Source: Curtobacterium citreum (GTDB lineage Bacteria > Actinomycetota > Actinomycetes > Actinomycetales > Microbacteriaceae). Taken from it: a stretch of DNA of 64,000 bases. The stretch covers positions 2,046,001 to 2,110,000 of the forward strand of contig NZ_VFMQ01000001.1 of assembly GCF_006715175.1 (NCBI RefSeq), read 5' to 3'. Position 1 is the stretch's first letter, and the number at the start of each line of letters is the position of its first letter. The position numbers and the translations under genes were made by a program. The notes beneath the pieces are model-generated. The model worked only from the letters and a program-made list of their open reading frames with translations. It was not told where the DNA came from and ran no database searches. This document shows, piece after piece, positions 52,199-61,830 of this stretch.

Positions 52199-52432
52199 CC
52201 CGGCCCACCACCGGAACCCCGCGGGCCCTCGGTCCGCGGGATTCCGTCGTCCCGGGCGCGTCGCGGCTGCGTCGCTGCCGCCGGACGACCGGGATCGCCA
52301 CCGCGCCGACCGACGGAGCGTCACGTCCGCGGTCGGACGACAGCGGCGGTGACCCACGACGGCGACGATCGACCGTCACGCCGTCACGCCGTCACCCCGG
52401 CGCGTGCCGCCGGACCGACGCACCCACCCACC

Positions 52433-52474
52433 GGACGGGAGGCACGGCACCGGCCCGCCCCGTGCCTCCAGTCC
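52433..52474. repeat. Dispersed repeat, near-full inverted copy
   Basis: GGACGGGAGGCACGG faces CCGTGCCTCCAGTCC with one mismatch (G/A) and a 12-nt centre. Same total length and arms as the perfect copies at 4653 and 46703. Confidence 0.75.
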
Positions 52475-52494
52475 GTCGCCGCGCACCGCCGACG

Positions 52495-52581
52495 CGAGAC
52501 GCCCCCGAACGCACGAGACGCCGCCGGAACCGGCGGCGTCTCGTGCACAGGAGGGCGTCTCGGGCGCAGGCGGGCGTCTCG
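52495..52581. repeat. Cluster of five CGAGACGCC / GGCGTCTCG motifs
   Basis: CGAGACGCC at 52495 and 52514, and its complement GGCGTCTCG at 52535, 52554 and 52573. The middle pair forms the terminator stem; others allow alternative pairings. Spacing of the three last copies is 19 bp. Confidence 0.7.
52511..52546. terminator. Bidirectional terminator between ctaA and ctaB
   Basis: A perfect 17-bp stem, GCACGAGACGCCGCCGG and its complement, around AA. It lies 78 bp after ctaB's end on the minus strand and serves both converging genes. Confidence 0.75.
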
Positions 52582-52624
52582 CGGAACGCGACGACCGTCT
52601 CCGGGGAGCCCCGGGCGCCCGCCG

Positions 52625-53572
52625 CTACAGCGAGAAGGTGAAGACCTGCGGCAGCAGGGGGTCGATGCCCACCGCGATGAACAGCAGCGTCAGGTAGGTG
52701 ATCGAGCTGTGGAAGACGCGCATCGGCTGCACGTGCTCGACGTGCTGGATCGCCCGCGAGTACAGGCGGTGCGACTCGACGACGAACCAGGTGCCGCCGG
52801 CCAGCGCGACGACCGTGTAGAGCGGCCCCATGCCGGCGACCGGGATCAGCAGCAGCGAGCAGACGAGCGTCGCCCAGGCGTACAGGACGACCTGCAGGCC
52901 GACGACCGTGCGGCCCCGGACCACCGCGAGCATCGGCACGGCGGCCGCGTCGTAGTCGTCGCGGTACTTCATCGACAGCGGCCAGTAGTGCGGCGGCGTC
53001 CAGAGGAAGATCACCATGAAGAGGATGATCGGCGTCCACGTCAGCGAGCCGGTGACCCCGGCCCAGCCGATGAGCACGGGCATGCAGCCGGCGGACCCGC
53101 CCCAGACGATGTTCTGCGGCGTGCGGCGCTTGAGCCACAGCGTGTAGACGCAGACGTAGATGAGGATCGCTACGACGCTGAGGGCGGCCGCGAGCCAGTT
53201 CACGAGGAAGCCGAGGACCGCCGTCGACAGCACGGCGAGCACCCACGAGAACACGAGCGCTTCGCGGTCCGACAGCTCGCCGGTGACGAGCGGACGGGAG
53301 CTCGTGCGCTTCATCAGCCGGTCGATGTCGCGGTCGATGTAGCAGTTGAAGGCCGACGCGGACCCGGCGGACATCGCCCCGCCGAGCATCGTCCAGAACA
53401 CGAGCCACAGGTCGGGGACGCCGCGCTCGGCGAGGAACATCGTCGGCGCGGTCGTGACGAGCAGGAGCTCCATGACGCGCGGCTTGGTCAGCGAGACGTA
53501 CGCACGGACCTTGCGGGACAGCGTCGAGCGGGGTCGATCGGTGTCGGGCCGGGTCACGGTGGCAGTCGGCAA
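52625..53572 (-). CDS. ctaB: Protoheme IX farnesyltransferase (haem O synthase)
   Basis: A 315-aa UbiA-type prenyltransferase with about nine helices. The first Asp-rich motif is [17 protein letters not shown] near residue 79 (N-x3-D-x-x-x-D), and the second region is [13 protein letters not shown] near residue 205. It adds farnesyl to haem B, the step before CtaA. The start is uncertain: TTG at 53572 has only a weak AGG upstream, and GTG at 53557 is the alternative. TAAACT at 53670-53675 is a possible minus-strand -10. Confidence 0.92.
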   Translation of the reverse strand: MPTATVTRPDTDRPRSTLSRKVRAYVSLTKPRVMELLLVTTAPTMFLAERGVPDLWLVFWTMLGGAMSAGSASAFNCYIDRDIDRLMKRTSSRPLVTGELSDREALVFSWVLAVLSTAVLGFLVNWLAAALSVVAILIYVCVYTLWLKRRTPQNIVWGGSAGCMPVLIGWAGVTGSLTWTPIILFMVIFLWTPPHYWPLSMKYRDDYDAAAVPMLAVVRGRTVVGLQVVLYAWATLVCSLLLIPVAGMGPLYTVVALAGGTWFVVESHRLYSRAIQHVEHVQPMRVFHSSITYLTLLFIAVGIDPLLPQVFTFSL

Positions 53573-53952
53573 GGGAACCTCAGTCTGTTCGCGTCAGCTC
53601 GCACACTCGGTGGACGGCTCCGTCGTCGTCGGGGCGTGCGTCGACCCGGAATGCACACGGGTCCTGCTTAGTTTAGGCCATCACGGCGCCGCGATGATGC
53701 CCCGCCCCGCCGGACCGCCAGAGCCACTGCGGCGCACCGACACGGTGGCCGTGTCACCTGGACACCTTCTGAGTGCGTGGTCACTATGCTGGAGGGGCCT
53801 CCCGTAGTGCGCGCCCCGAAGACGTCGGCCGTACCGAGCCGGTCGGCCGCCGTTCGGACGGCAGCACGACACCCGGCCCCGGGACGGCGATCATGTCCGT
53901 GCGATGGCACGAGCCCTCGCACATGTCGCAACAACGAAGGGTCAACATCCAA
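53573..53952. other. Divergent non-coding region between ctaB and tkt
   Basis: 380 bp. It carries a minus-strand TAAACT (53670-53675) for ctaB and a plus-strand TATGCT (53785-53790) for tkt, leaving a long tkt leader of about 160 nt. The leader includes an in-frame ATG at 53923 that could extend tkt by ten codons. I see no RNA gene or riboswitch. Confidence 0.6.
53785..53790 (+). promoter_or_regulatory. Candidate -10 box of the tkt operon
   Basis: TATGCT, the best -10 in the divergent gap. It would give a leader of about 160 nt ahead of tkt. Confidence 0.45.
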
Positions 53953-56046
53953 GTGGCTGAATTCACCTGGGACGCCATCGACAAGAAGGCCGTCGACACG
54001 GCGCGCGTCCTCGCCGCCGACTCGGTCGAGGCCGCCGGCAACGGTCACCCCGGCACCGCGATGAGCCTCGCGCCCGTCGCCCACCTGCTCTTCCAGAAGG
54101 TGATGCGTCGCGACCCCAGCGACTCCACCTGGATCGGCCGCGACCGCTTCATCCTGTCGGCGGGCCACGCGTCGATCCTGCAGTACGTGCAGTTCTACCT
54201 GCACGGCTACGGCCTCGAGCTCGAGGACCTGCAGCACCTGCGCAAGTGGGGCTCGAAGACCCCGGGTCACCCGGAGTACGGCCACACCGACGGCGTCGAG
54301 ATCACCACCGGCCCGCTCGGCCAGGGTCTCGCCTCGGCCGTGGGCTTCGGCTACGCGCAGCGCTTCGAGCGCGGCCTGTTCGACCCGGAGACCGCCGACG
54401 GCGAGTCGCCGTTCGACCACTTCACCTACGTGATCGCCGGTGACGGTGACATGCAGGAGGGCGTCACGAACGAGGCCGCGAGCCTCGCCGGCCGCCAGCA
54501 GCTCGGTCGCCTGGTCGTGTTCTACGACTCGAACCAGATCTCGATCGAGGACGACACCGACATCGCGTTCTCCGAGGACGTCGCCGCCCGCTACGAGTCG
54601 CTCGGCTGGCACGTCCAGCACGTCGACTGGAAGAAGACCGGCGAGTACTCCGAGGACGTCGAGGAGCTCTACCGCGCCGTCGAGGCCGCCAAGGCCGAGA
54701 CGACCAAGCCGTCGCTCATCGTCCTCAAGACGATCATCGGTTGGCCGTCGCCGACCAAGCAGAACTCCGGCAAGATCCACGGCTCCGCCCTGGGTGGCGA
54801 GGAGCTGAAGGGCCTCAAGGAGGTCCTCGGCTTCGACCCCGAGCAGACCTTCCACGTCGACCCCGAGGTCCTCGAGTACACGCGCGGCGCCGTCGCCAAG
54901 GGCCAGGCCGAGCACGCCGAGTGGACCAAGACCTTCGACGCGTGGGCCGCGGCCAACCCGGAGAAGAAGGCGATGCTCGACCGCATCAACGCCGGCGAGC
55001 TCCCCGAGGGCCTCGAGGAGGCCCTGCCGGTCTTCTCCACCGAGAAGGACGTCTCGACCCGCGCCGCCTCCGGCAAGGTCATCAACGCCATCGCGCCGCT
55101 CATGCCCGAGTTCTGGGGCGGTTCGGCGGACCTCGCCGAGTCGAACCTCACCACGATCGAGGGCGCGAAGTCCTTCGGTCCGGCCGAGGCGAGCACGAAG
55201 ACCTGGAGCACCGACCCGTACGGCCGCGTGCTGCACTTCGGCATCCGCGAGCACGCGATGGGCTCGATCCTGTCCGGCATCGTCCTGCACGGGAACACCC
55301 GCCCCTTCGGCGGCACCTTCCTGATCTTCAGCGACTACATGCGTCCGGCGGTCCGTCTCGCCGCGCTCATGGGCGCACCGGCGATCTACGTCTGGACGCA
55401 CGACTCCATCGCCCTCGGCGAGGACGGCCCGACGCACCAGCCGATCGAGCAGCTCACCGCCCTCCGTGCGATCCCGGGTCTCGACGTCGTCCGCCCGGCC
55501 GACGCGAACGAGGTCTCCTACGCCTGGCTCGAGATGCTCAAGCACAAGGACCGCCCGGCCGGCATCGCGCTGAGCCGTCAGAACCTCCCCGTGTTCGAGC
55601 GCGGTGAGGGCGAGGCCTCCGGCGACACCTTCGCCTCGGCGAAGAACGTCGGCAAGGGCGCGTACGTCCTGGCCGAGGCGCCGAACGGCACCCCGGACGT
55701 GATCCTCATCGCGACCGGCTCCGAGGTCCAGATCGCCGTCGACGCGCGTGAGCAGCTCAAGGGCGAGGGCATCAACGCCCGCGTCGTGAGCGCGCCGTCC
55801 CTCGAGTGGTTCTTCGAGCAGTCGGAGAACTACCGCGAGCAGGTCCTGCCGAAGGCCGTCACCGCGCGCGTCTCGGTCGAGGCCGGCATCGCGATGAGCT
55901 GGCGGGACATCGTCGGCGACAAGGGCCGCAGCGTCTCGATCGAGCACTTCGGTGCGTCGGCCGACTACCAGCGGCTCTTCGCGGAGTTCGGCTTCACGAC
56001 GGAGCACGTCGTGGCCGCCGCCAAGGAATCGATCGCAGCTTCCTGA
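53953..56046 (+). CDS. tkt: Transketolase
   Basis: A 697-aa thiamine-diphosphate enzyme that moves two-carbon units in the pentose phosphate pathway. [13 protein letters not shown] at 29-41 and GDGDMQEG at 163-170 (cofactor/metal motif) lie in the first domain, and the transketolase motif region [13 protein letters not shown] lies in the pyrimidine domain. Complete length. GTG at 53953 has GAAGGG 11 nt upstream; ATG at 53923 without a ribosome site is less likely. First gene of tkt-tal-zwf-opcA-pgl. Confidence 0.96.
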   Translation: MAEFTWDAIDKKAVDTARVLAADSVEAAGNGHPGTAMSLAPVAHLLFQKVMRRDPSDSTWIGRDRFILSAGHASILQYVQFYLHGYGLELEDLQHLRKWGSKTPGHPEYGHTDGVEITTGPLGQGLASAVGFGYAQRFERGLFDPETADGESPFDHFTYVIAGDGDMQEGVTNEAASLAGRQQLGRLVVFYDSNQISIEDDTDIAFSEDVAARYESLGWHVQHVDWKKTGEYSEDVEELYRAVEAAKAETTKPSLIVLKTIIGWPSPTKQNSGKIHGSALGGEELKGLKEVLGFDPEQTFHVDPEVLEYTRGAVAKGQAEHAEWTKTFDAWAAANPEKKAMLDRINAGELPEGLEEALPVFSTEKDVSTRAASGKVINAIAPLMPEFWGGSADLAESNLTTIEGAKSFGPAEASTKTWSTDPYGRVLHFGIREHAMGSILSGIVLHGNTRPFGGTFLIFSDYMRPAVRLAALMGAPAIYVWTHDSIALGEDGPTHQPIEQLTALRAIPGLDVVRPADANEVSYAWLEMLKHKDRPAGIALSRQNLPVFERGEGEASGDTFASAKNVGKGAYVLAEAPNGTPDVILIATGSEVQIAVDAREQLKGEGINARVVSAPSLEWFFEQSENYREQVLPKAVTARVSVEAGIAMSWRDIVGDKGRSVSIEHFGASADYQRLFAEFGFTTEHVVAAAKESIAAS

Positions 56047-56051
56047 CCCTC

Positions 56052-56085
56052 CAGGGCCGGGTCCGGTACGCCGGATCCGGCCCTG
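56052..56085 (+). terminator. Hairpin after tkt
   Basis: CAGGGCCGGGTCCGG and CCGGATCCGGCCCTG pair around TACG with one mismatch. It lies 5 bp after the tkt stop and may give partial termination before tal. Confidence 0.6.
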
Positions 56086-56090
56086 CTGCC

Positions 56091-56130
56091 GGGAGGCTCA
56101 TGGCGGGTCCCGCCCCGCGCCTCCCGGCCC
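56091..56130. repeat. Dispersed repeat, degraded copy between tkt and tal
   Basis: GGGAGGC on the left faces GCGCCTCCC on the right with a 19-nt centre. It keeps only the inner part of the family arms. Confidence 0.5.
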
Positions 56131-56174
56131 ACAGTCCACGGCCTCCGGGCCGACGAAAGAAGAAGTGGAACACC

Positions 56175-57287
56175 ATGGCTGAGAACACCCCCACCGCCGC
56201 CCTCTCCGAGGTCGGCGTCAGCATCTGGCTCGACGACCTCTCGCGGGAGCTCCTCGAGACCGGCAAGCTCTCCGAGCTGATCGAGCAGAAGAACGTCGTC
56301 GGCGTCACGACGAACCCGACGATCTTCGCGTCAGCCCTCGCCAAGGGCGAGCGCTACGACGCGCAGGTCAAGGAGCTCGCCGCCGCGGGCACCGACGTGA
56401 CCGACGCGATCTTCGAGATCACCACCCAGGACGTCGCGAACGCGTCCGACGTCTTCAAGCCGATCTACGACGAGACCAAGGGCTTCGACGGCCGCGTCTC
56501 GATCGAGGTCGAGCCGGGCCTCGCGCACGAGACCGCGAAGACCATCGAGCAGGCGAAGTTCCTGTTCGAGAAGGTCGGCCGCGAGAACGTCCTCATCAAG
56601 ATCCCCGCGACCGTCGAGGGCCTCGAGGCCATCACCGAGGTCATCGGTGCCGGCATCTCGGTGAACGTCACCCTGATCTTCTCGCTCGAGCGCTACCGCG
56701 CCGTCATCGACGCCTACCTCGGTGGCCTCGAGAAGGCCAAGGCCGCCGGCCACGACCTCTCGAAGATCCACTCGGTCGCGTCGTTCTTCGTGTCGCGCGT
56801 CGACTCCGAGATCGACAAGCGCCTGGACGCCGTCGGCACCGACGAGGCGAAGGCCCTCAAGTCGAAGGCCGGCATCGCCAACGCGCAGCTCGCCTACCAG
56901 GTCTGGACCGAGGCCTTCGCCACCGAGCGTGCCCTGGGCCTGCTCGAGGCCGGCGCGAACACGCAGCGTCCGCTCTGGGCCTCGACCGGTGTCAAGGACC
57001 CGTCGCTGCCCGACACCCTGTACGTGACCGAGCTCGCCGCGCCGAACACGGTCAACACCATGCCGGGCAAGACGCTCGACGCCACGTTCGACCACGGCGA
57101 GATCCACGGCGACGCGATCGCCGGCTCGTACGACGACGCCCAGCAGGTCATGGACCAGATCGCCGCCGCGGGCGTCGACTACGACGACGTCGTGGCGCTG
57201 CTCGAGAAGGAGGGCGTCGACAAGTTCAACGTCTCCTGGGGCGAGCTGGTCGACACGGTGAAGACCGCGCTCGAGAACAGCAAGTAG
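56175..57287 (+). CDS. tal: Transaldolase
   Basis: A 370-aa TIM-barrel enzyme that transfers dihydroxyacetone units in the pentose phosphate pathway. [15 protein letters not shown] at 42-56 is signature 1, and the Schiff-base Lys142 lies in [30 protein letters not shown] follows near residue 270. Length fits the longer actinobacterial type. GAAAGAAG lies upstream of the ATG. Confidence 0.96.
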   Translation: MAENTPTAALSEVGVSIWLDDLSRELLETGKLSELIEQKNVVGVTTNPTIFASALAKGERYDAQVKELAAAGTDVTDAIFEITTQDVANASDVFKPIYDETKGFDGRVSIEVEPGLAHETAKTIEQAKFLFEKVGRENVLIKIPATVEGLEAITEVIGAGISVNVTLIFSLERYRAVIDAYLGGLEKAKAAGHDLSKIHSVASFFVSRVDSEIDKRLDAVGTDEAKALKSKAGIANAQLAYQVWTEAFATERALGLLEAGANTQRPLWASTGVKDPSLPDTLYVTELAAPNTVNTMPGKTLDATFDHGEIHGDAIAGSYDDAQQVMDQIAAAGVDYDDVVALLEKEGVDKFNVSWGELVDTVKTALENSK

Positions 57288-57298
57288 GCACCACCGGA

Positions 57299-57339
57299 GC
57301 CCGCGTCCGGTGACGGCACCATCGTCGCCGGACGCGGGC
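57299..57339 (+). terminator. Hairpin after tal
   Basis: GCCCGCGTCCGG and CCGGACGCGGGC form a 12-bp perfect stem, with an inner GACG/CGTC pair. It lies 11 bp past the tal stop. A half copy of the dispersed repeat follows at 57374-57390. Confidence 0.75.
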
Positions 57340-57479
57340 ACCCACCGGTCAGGACCTGCCCGCCGGAGCCGCCAGGCGCCTCCCGGCCGGCCCAGACCAC
57401 CACGACGGCGGAGTCGCCGCTGCCCCCGCAGCGTTGCGCTCCGCCGTCTCCGTTCGACTCACAAGGAGTTCACCGACTC

Positions 57480-59018
57480 ATGTCACCGGTGGCTGTCACC
57501 CCGGAGCACAACCCGCTCCGGTTGCCGACCGATCGTCGTCTGAACCGGATCGCGGGACCCAGCACCCTCATCATCTTCGGCGTGACGGGCGACCTGTCCC
57601 GCAAGAAGCTGATGCCCGCGGTCTACGACCTGGCGAACCGGGGGCTCCTGCCGCCCGGGTTCGCGCTGGTCGGGTTCGCCCGCCGCGACTGGGAGGACCA
57701 AGACTTCTCCCAGCTCGTCCACGACGCGGTCAAGGAACACTCCCGCACCCCGTTCGACGAGGACGTGTGGCGCCAGCTCGAGCAGGGCATCCGCTTCGTC
57801 CAGGGATCGTTCGACGACCCCGAGGCGTTCCGGGAGCTCAAGCGCACCGTCGACACGCTCGACGAGGAGCGCGGCACCCTCGGGAACCACGCGTTCTACC
57901 TCTCCATCCCGCCGAAGATGTTCCCGGTCGTCACCGAGCAGCTGAAGCTGTCCGGGCTGACCGAGCAGCGCGAGGGCTCCTGGAGCCGGGTCGTCGTCGA
58001 GAAGCCGTTCGGTTCGGACCTCCGCACCGCACGCGAGCTCAACGCGATCGTCGAGAGCGTGTTCGCGCCAGACGACGTGTTCCGCATCGACCACTACCTC
58101 GGCAAGGAGACCGTCCAGAACCTGCTGACGCTCCGGTTCGCGAACCAGATGTACGAACCCATCTGGAACTCGAACTACGTCGACCACGTGCAGATCACGA
58201 TGGCCGAGGACATCGGTGTCGCCGGTCGTGCCGCGTACTACGACGGCATCGGCGCGGCGCGCGACGTCATCCAGAACCACCTGCTGCAGCTCCTCGCCCT
58301 CACGGCGATGGAGGAGCCCGTCTCGTTCAAGGCCGGTCACCTCCGCGCCGAGAAGGAGAAGGTGCTCTCCGCGGTGCGCCTGCCGGAGGACCTCGCCACC
58401 GCGACGGCCCGCGGGCAGTACGCCGGCGGCTGGCAGGGCGGCGAGAAGGTGCTCGGGTTCCTCGAGGAAGCGGGCATGAACCCCGAGTCCACGACCGAGA
58501 CCTTCGCGGCGATCAAGCTCGACATCGCGACCCGTCGCTGGCAGGGCGTCCCGTTCTACCTGCGCGCGGGCAAGCGTCTCGGCCGCCGCGTCACCGAGAT
58601 CGCGATCGTGTTCAAGCGCGTCCCCGAGGACGTCTTCGGCATCCCGCAGTCCCCCCTCGGCCAGAACGCACTCGTCATCCGCGTGCAGCCGGACGAGGGC
58701 GTCACGCTCCGCTTCGGTTCGAAGGTCCCCGGCGTCGGCACGCAGGTGCGCGACGTGACGATGGACTTCGGCTACGGCCACGCGTTCACCGAGGCGTCCC
58801 CCGAGGCGTACGAGCGACTCATCCTCGACGTGCTCCTCGGCGACCCGCCCCTGTTCCCCCGGCACCAGGAGGTCGAGCTCTCCTGGAAGATCCTCGACCC
58901 GATCGAGGAGTTCTGGGCCACGCAGGGCCAGCCCGAGCAGTACCGTCCCGGCACGTGGGGTCCGGCCTCGGCCGACGACCTGCTCGCCCGCGACGGCCGG
59001 ACCTGGAGGCGTCCATGA
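57480..59018 (+). CDS. zwf: Glucose-6-phosphate 1-dehydrogenase
   Basis: A 512-aa enzyme that makes NADPH by oxidising glucose-6-phosphate, the entry to the oxidative pentose phosphate branch. The nucleotide site is IIFGVTGDLSRKKL at 31-44, and the active-site peptide RIDHYLGKE lies near residue 200. AAGGAG stands about 11 nt before the ATG. It overlaps opcA by 4 nt, fitting formation of a Zwf-OpcA complex. Confidence 0.96.
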   Translation: MSPVAVTPEHNPLRLPTDRRLNRIAGPSTLIIFGVTGDLSRKKLMPAVYDLANRGLLPPGFALVGFARRDWEDQDFSQLVHDAVKEHSRTPFDEDVWRQLEQGIRFVQGSFDDPEAFRELKRTVDTLDEERGTLGNHAFYLSIPPKMFPVVTEQLKLSGLTEQREGSWSRVVVEKPFGSDLRTARELNAIVESVFAPDDVFRIDHYLGKETVQNLLTLRFANQMYEPIWNSNYVDHVQITMAEDIGVAGRAAYYDGIGAARDVIQNHLLQLLALTAMEEPVSFKAGHLRAEKEKVLSAVRLPEDLATATARGQYAGGWQGGEKVLGFLEEAGMNPESTTETFAAIKLDIATRRWQGVPFYLRAGKRLGRRVTEIAIVFKRVPEDVFGIPQSPLGQNALVIRVQPDEGVTLRFGSKVPGVGTQVRDVTMDFGYGHAFTEASPEAYERLILDVLLGDPPLFPRHQEVELSWKILDPIEEFWATQGQPEQYRPGTWGPASADDLLARDGRTWRRP

Positions 59019-59959
59019 AGATCGACCTGCCCGACACCACGGTCTCGAAGATCCAGAAGACCCTGGTGCACATCCGTGAGGAGGGCGGCGCCGTCGCCCT
59101 CGGCCGCGTGCTGACCCTCATCGTCTCGACCGCCCTCGGGCACGAGGAAGAGGCGATCTCGGCCGCGAACGAGGCGTCGCGCGAGCACCCGATGCGCGTC
59201 ATCATCGTGTCGAAGAACGCCGGGGACACGAAGTCCCCCGGTCGCCTCGACGCGCAGATCCGCGTCGGGAGCGACGCGGGCGCCAGCGAGGTCATCGTCC
59301 TGCGCGCGTACGGCGAGACCGCGACCGACGAGGAGAGCCTGGTCACCGGGCTGCTCCTGCCGGACGCCCCCGTCGTCGCCTGGTGGCCCGACGCCGCACC
59401 GTCGAAGCCGTCCGAGTCCGCACTCGGTCGGATCGCGCAGCGCCGCATCACCGACGCCGCCGCCCAGAAGGACCCGAACGAGGCGATCGCCGCGCTCGGA
59501 GAGTCCTACGTCCCCGGTGACACCGACTTCGCGTGGACCCGGCTGACGCTCTGGCGGAACCAGCTCGCCGCGGCGCTCGACCAGCCGCCGTACGAGCCCA
59601 TCACCGGCGTCGAGGTCTCCGGCGCGAGCGACAGCCCGTCGACGATCATGCTCGCCGCCTGGCTGCAGCTGCGCCTCGAGGTGCCCGTCCGAGTCGTCAC
59701 GTCGCCCCGCGCGACCGGCTCGAGCGGCATCCACGGCGTGAAGCTCGAGCGCGAGTCCGGCACCATCGACCTCGAGCGCTCCCTGGTGGACGTCGCGACC
59801 CTGTCGATGCCCGGACAGCCGACGCACGACCTGTCGCTGCCGCGCCGCAACCTGCGCGACTGCCTGGCCGAGGAACTCCGTAGACTCGACCCGGACGTCC
59901 TCTTCGGGGACGTCGTCAAGCACGGGGTGCCGCAACTCCGCGAGTCGATCGCGGGCTAG
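59015..59959 (+). CDS. opcA: OpcA, G6PDH assembly/activation protein
   Basis: A 314-aa partner of Zwf in actinobacteria and cyanobacteria, needed for full G6PDH activity. Family marks are TLIVSTALGHEEEAI near residue 32, a central AWWPDAAPSKPSESALG near residue 122, and SWLxL-like AAWLQLRLEVPV near residue 212. Starts in ATGA overlap with zwf, with GGAGG upstream. No catalytic motif is expected. Confidence 0.94.
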   Translation: MKIDLPDTTVSKIQKTLVHIREEGGAVALGRVLTLIVSTALGHEEEAISAANEASREHPMRVIIVSKNAGDTKSPGRLDAQIRVGSDAGASEVIVLRAYGETATDEESLVTGLLLPDAPVVAWWPDAAPSKPSESALGRIAQRRITDAAAQKDPNEAIAALGESYVPGDTDFAWTRLTLWRNQLAAALDQPPYEPITGVEVSGASDSPSTIMLAAWLQLRLEVPVRVVTSPRATGSSGIHGVKLERESGTIDLERSLVDVATLSMPGQPTHDLSLPRRNLRDCLAEELRRLDPDVLFGDVVKHGVPQLRESIAG

Positions 59960-59968
59960 CTCCACCCG

Positions 59969-60000
59969 GGCCGGACCGTCACCCCGGTGGCGGTCCGGCC
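59969..60000 (+). terminator. Hairpin between opcA and pgl
   Basis: GGCCGGACCG and CGGTCCGGCC pair, with an inner CACC/GGTG. It sits 10 bp after opcA and may attenuate pgl. Confidence 0.6.
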
Positions 60001-60047
60001 GACCCGGTCCTGCTCGCGCGCCGGGCCGCCACGAACACGGGAGTCAC

Positions 60048-60818
60048 GTGACCAACGAACGACGGGTGCTGGTGCACCCGGACAAGCAGGCCCTCGGCGC
60101 ATCCGTCGCCGCTCGCTTCCTCACGAAGATCATCGACGTGCTCGACGAGCAGGAGCGCGCGGACATCGCGATCAGCGGTGGCTCCGTGTCCTCCCTGGTC
60201 CTCGCCGCGATCAGCCAGTCGCCGGCGCGCGAGAGCGTCGACTGGTCGAAGGTGCACGTCTGGTGGGTCGACGAGCGCTGGGTCCCCGAGGGCGACGCCG
60301 ACCGCAACGTCACCGGCACACAGACCGACTTCCTCGACCACGTCGGGATCCCCACCGAGAACGTCCACCCGATGGGCGCCTCGGACGCCGGGCTCTCCAT
60401 CGACGAGGCAGCCTCCCAGTACGAGCGCGAGCTGCAGGACGCCGCACCCGAGGGCGCCGTCGCACCCCGGTTCGACATCACGCTGCTCGGCGTCGGCCCC
60501 GACGGCCACACCGCCTCGCTCTTCCCGGAGTTCCCGCAGCTCGCCGTCACCGACCGTGCCGTGCTGACCGTGGACGACTCCCCCAAGCCGCCGCCGCGGC
60601 GTCTGACGCTGTCCTTCCCGGTGATCAACGCCTCGCAGCGTGTGTGGGTCATCCTGTCCGGCGCCGAGAAGGCCTCGGTCCTGGGGCTCGCCCTCGCCGG
60701 CGCCGCGGTGGACGAGGTCCCGGTCGGCGGCGTGCAGGGTCGGAAGCGCACGGTGTTCTTCGTCGACCAGGACGCCGCGCGCGACGTGCCCGAGAACCTC
60801 ATCGCGTCGACGTACTAG
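60048..60818 (+). CDS. pgl: 6-Phosphogluconolactonase
   Basis: A 256-aa NagB-like hydrolase that opens the lactone made by Zwf. ISGGSVSSLVL near residue 44 holds the phosphate loop, VWWVDERWVPEGDADRN near residue 68, and the catalytic region LLGVGPDGHTASLFPE near residue 148 with its His. GGGAG precedes the GTG. Last gene of the pentose phosphate operon, closed by a strong hairpin. Confidence 0.95.
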   Translation: MTNERRVLVHPDKQALGASVAARFLTKIIDVLDEQERADIAISGGSVSSLVLAAISQSPARESVDWSKVHVWWVDERWVPEGDADRNVTGTQTDFLDHVGIPTENVHPMGASDAGLSIDEAASQYERELQDAAPEGAVAPRFDITLLGVGPDGHTASLFPEFPQLAVTDRAVLTVDDSPKPPPRRLTLSFPVINASQRVWVILSGAEKASVLGLALAGAAVDEVPVGGVQGRKRTVFFVDQDAARDVPENLIASTY

Positions 60819-60831
60819 GCGCACCCCCGGA

Positions 60832-60865
60832 AGAGGCCCGCTCGCGACCCCGCGAGCGGGTCTCT
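60832..60865 (+). terminator. Terminator after pgl
   Basis: A 15-bp stem, AGAGGCCCGCTCGCG pairing with CGCGAGCGGGTCTCT (one G-T wobble) around ACCC, followed by TCTGT. Confidence 0.8.
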
Positions 60866-60995
60866 TCTGTCACGCTCGGCACCGCGCGGCGACGACTCCT
60901 GCCCGGTCGACGAGCGACCGGCGGCATGTCGTGCACATTCGCGAACGACGAGGGCCCCACGCGAGTCCTGCGGCACGAACAGCGACGGGAACGAC

Positions 60996-61030
60996 GAAGG
61001 CCCCCGTACCGGATCGGTACGGGGGCCTTC
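60996..61030 (-). terminator. Terminator after rbpA
   Basis: A 15-bp perfect stem, GAAGGCCCCCGTACC and its complement, around GGATC. It lies 14 bp past the rbpA stop on the minus strand. Between this and the pgl terminator is 130 bp in which I see no gene. Confidence 0.85.
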
Positions 61031-61044
61031 GGACGACCGTGGGG

Positions 61045-61404
61045 CTACTTCGCGGTGCCGCGACGCTGCCGGAGCTGCTGCAGCGCGTCTTCGAGGAGCT
61101 GCGCTGCCTCTTCCTCGGTGCGACGTTCCTTGACGTACGCAAGGTGGGTCTTGTACGGCTCGGTCTTCGCGACGACCGGAGGGTTCTCCTTGTCGCGACC
61201 GGCCGGGAGCCCGGTGGACGGCGAGTCGACCGTCTCGGGGATCTCCTCGTCGGGGAGGGTCGCCGAGAAGTACCGGACGACCTCGTTCCCGAGGGCGTCC
61301 CAGTACGAGACGGCCACCCGCTCGGCCTGGACCCCGCGGTCCTGCTCCCCCATGGGCCCGGCTCCGACGCGCGAGCCCCGGATTGCACTGCCTCCGCTTG
61401 CCAT
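61045..61404 (-). CDS. rbpA: RNA polymerase-binding protein RbpA
   Basis: A 119-aa actinobacterial transcription activator that binds RNA polymerase and the principal sigma factor. The N-terminal part GSAIRGSRVGAGPMGEQDRG and the central VAVSYWDALGNEVVRYFSATLPDEEIPE (read in two parts) are diagnostic; the C-terminal sigma-binding helix region is rich in Glu, Gln and Arg. It starts 2 bp after secG, so it is in the same transcript. Confidence 0.94.
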   Translation of the reverse strand: MASGGSAIRGSRVGAGPMGEQDRGVQAERVAVSYWDALGNEVVRYFSATLPDEEIPETVDSPSTGLPAGRDKENPPVVAKTEPYKTHLAYVKERRTEEEAAQLLEDALQQLRQRRGTAK

Positions 61405-61406
61405 GT

Positions 61407-61658
61407 TCAGCTCCCCGCTGTGAACTTGTTGATGAGACCGAGCACGATGATCGACACGATCCAGATCAGACCGAGGATCACCGTGATGCGGTTGAGGTTG
61501 CGCTCGGCGACGCCGGACGCCCCGAGGTTGCTCGTCACGCCGCCGCCGAACATGTCGGAGAGGCCGCCACCGCGGCCTTTGTGCAGCAGGATGAGGAGCG
61601 TGAGCAGGAGGCTCGTGATCGCGAGCAGGACCTGCAGCACGACGGAGAGAATCGCCAC
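61407..61658 (-). CDS. secG: SecG preprotein translocase subunit
   Basis: An 83-aa component of SecYEG. Two transmembrane helices at about residues 3-24 and 58-77 flank the conserved HKGRGGGLSDMFGGG loop. GAAAGG precedes the GTG. TACACT at 61689-61694 gives it a nearby promoter separate from the glycolytic genes upstream. Confidence 0.95.
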   Translation of the reverse strand: MAILSVVLQVLLAITSLLLTLLILLHKGRGGGLSDMFGGGVTSNLGASGVAERNLNRITVILGLIWIVSIIVLGLINKFTAGS

Positions 61659-61688
61659 GACGTACCTTTCGTGTCAGTCAGCCATGCA

Positions 61689-61694
61689 AGTGTA
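61689..61694 (-). promoter_or_regulatory. Candidate -10 box of secG-rbpA
   Basis: TACACT on the minus strand, about 30 nt before the secG start, downstream of the hairpin that follows tpiA. Confidence 0.5.
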
Positions 61695-61754
61695 CCGGGC
61701 TGCCGGAGTGACCGGGGCCACCGGCACCGGTGTGGCCCGGCGCCGGAGCCGACA

Positions 61755-61776
61755 GGCACCGGTCTGGCCCGGTGCC
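61755..61776 (-). terminator. Hairpin after tpiA
   Basis: GGCACCGG and CCGGTGCC flank TCTGGC. It lies in the 172-bp gap between tpiA and secG and may partly end the gap-pgk-tpiA transcript. Confidence 0.55.
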
Positions 61777-61830
61777 GGACGCTGGCCAGGCCGGCCACGC
61801 GGACGTGACCGGCCTGGGAGCGAAGTGGGA

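Larger units (their letters stand above)
52199..52624. other. Non-coding region between convergent ctaA and ctaB
   Basis: 426 bp without a credible gene. It holds a near-full copy of the dispersed repeat at 52433-52474, a 17-bp perfect hairpin at 52511-52546, and five copies of a 9-bp motif at 52495-52581. The first 230 bp show only short GC-rich inverted pieces. Confidence 0.75.

Noticed and set aside
53923..53952. An extended tkt start at ATG 53923
   Set aside because: No ribosome site precedes it, and the added residues MSQQRRVNIQ are not typical of transketolases, while GTG 53953 has GAAGGG upstream.
53668..56007. A 779-codon minus-strand frame opposite tkt
   Set aside because: Antisense shadow of transketolase, with the same bias and no recognisable domain.
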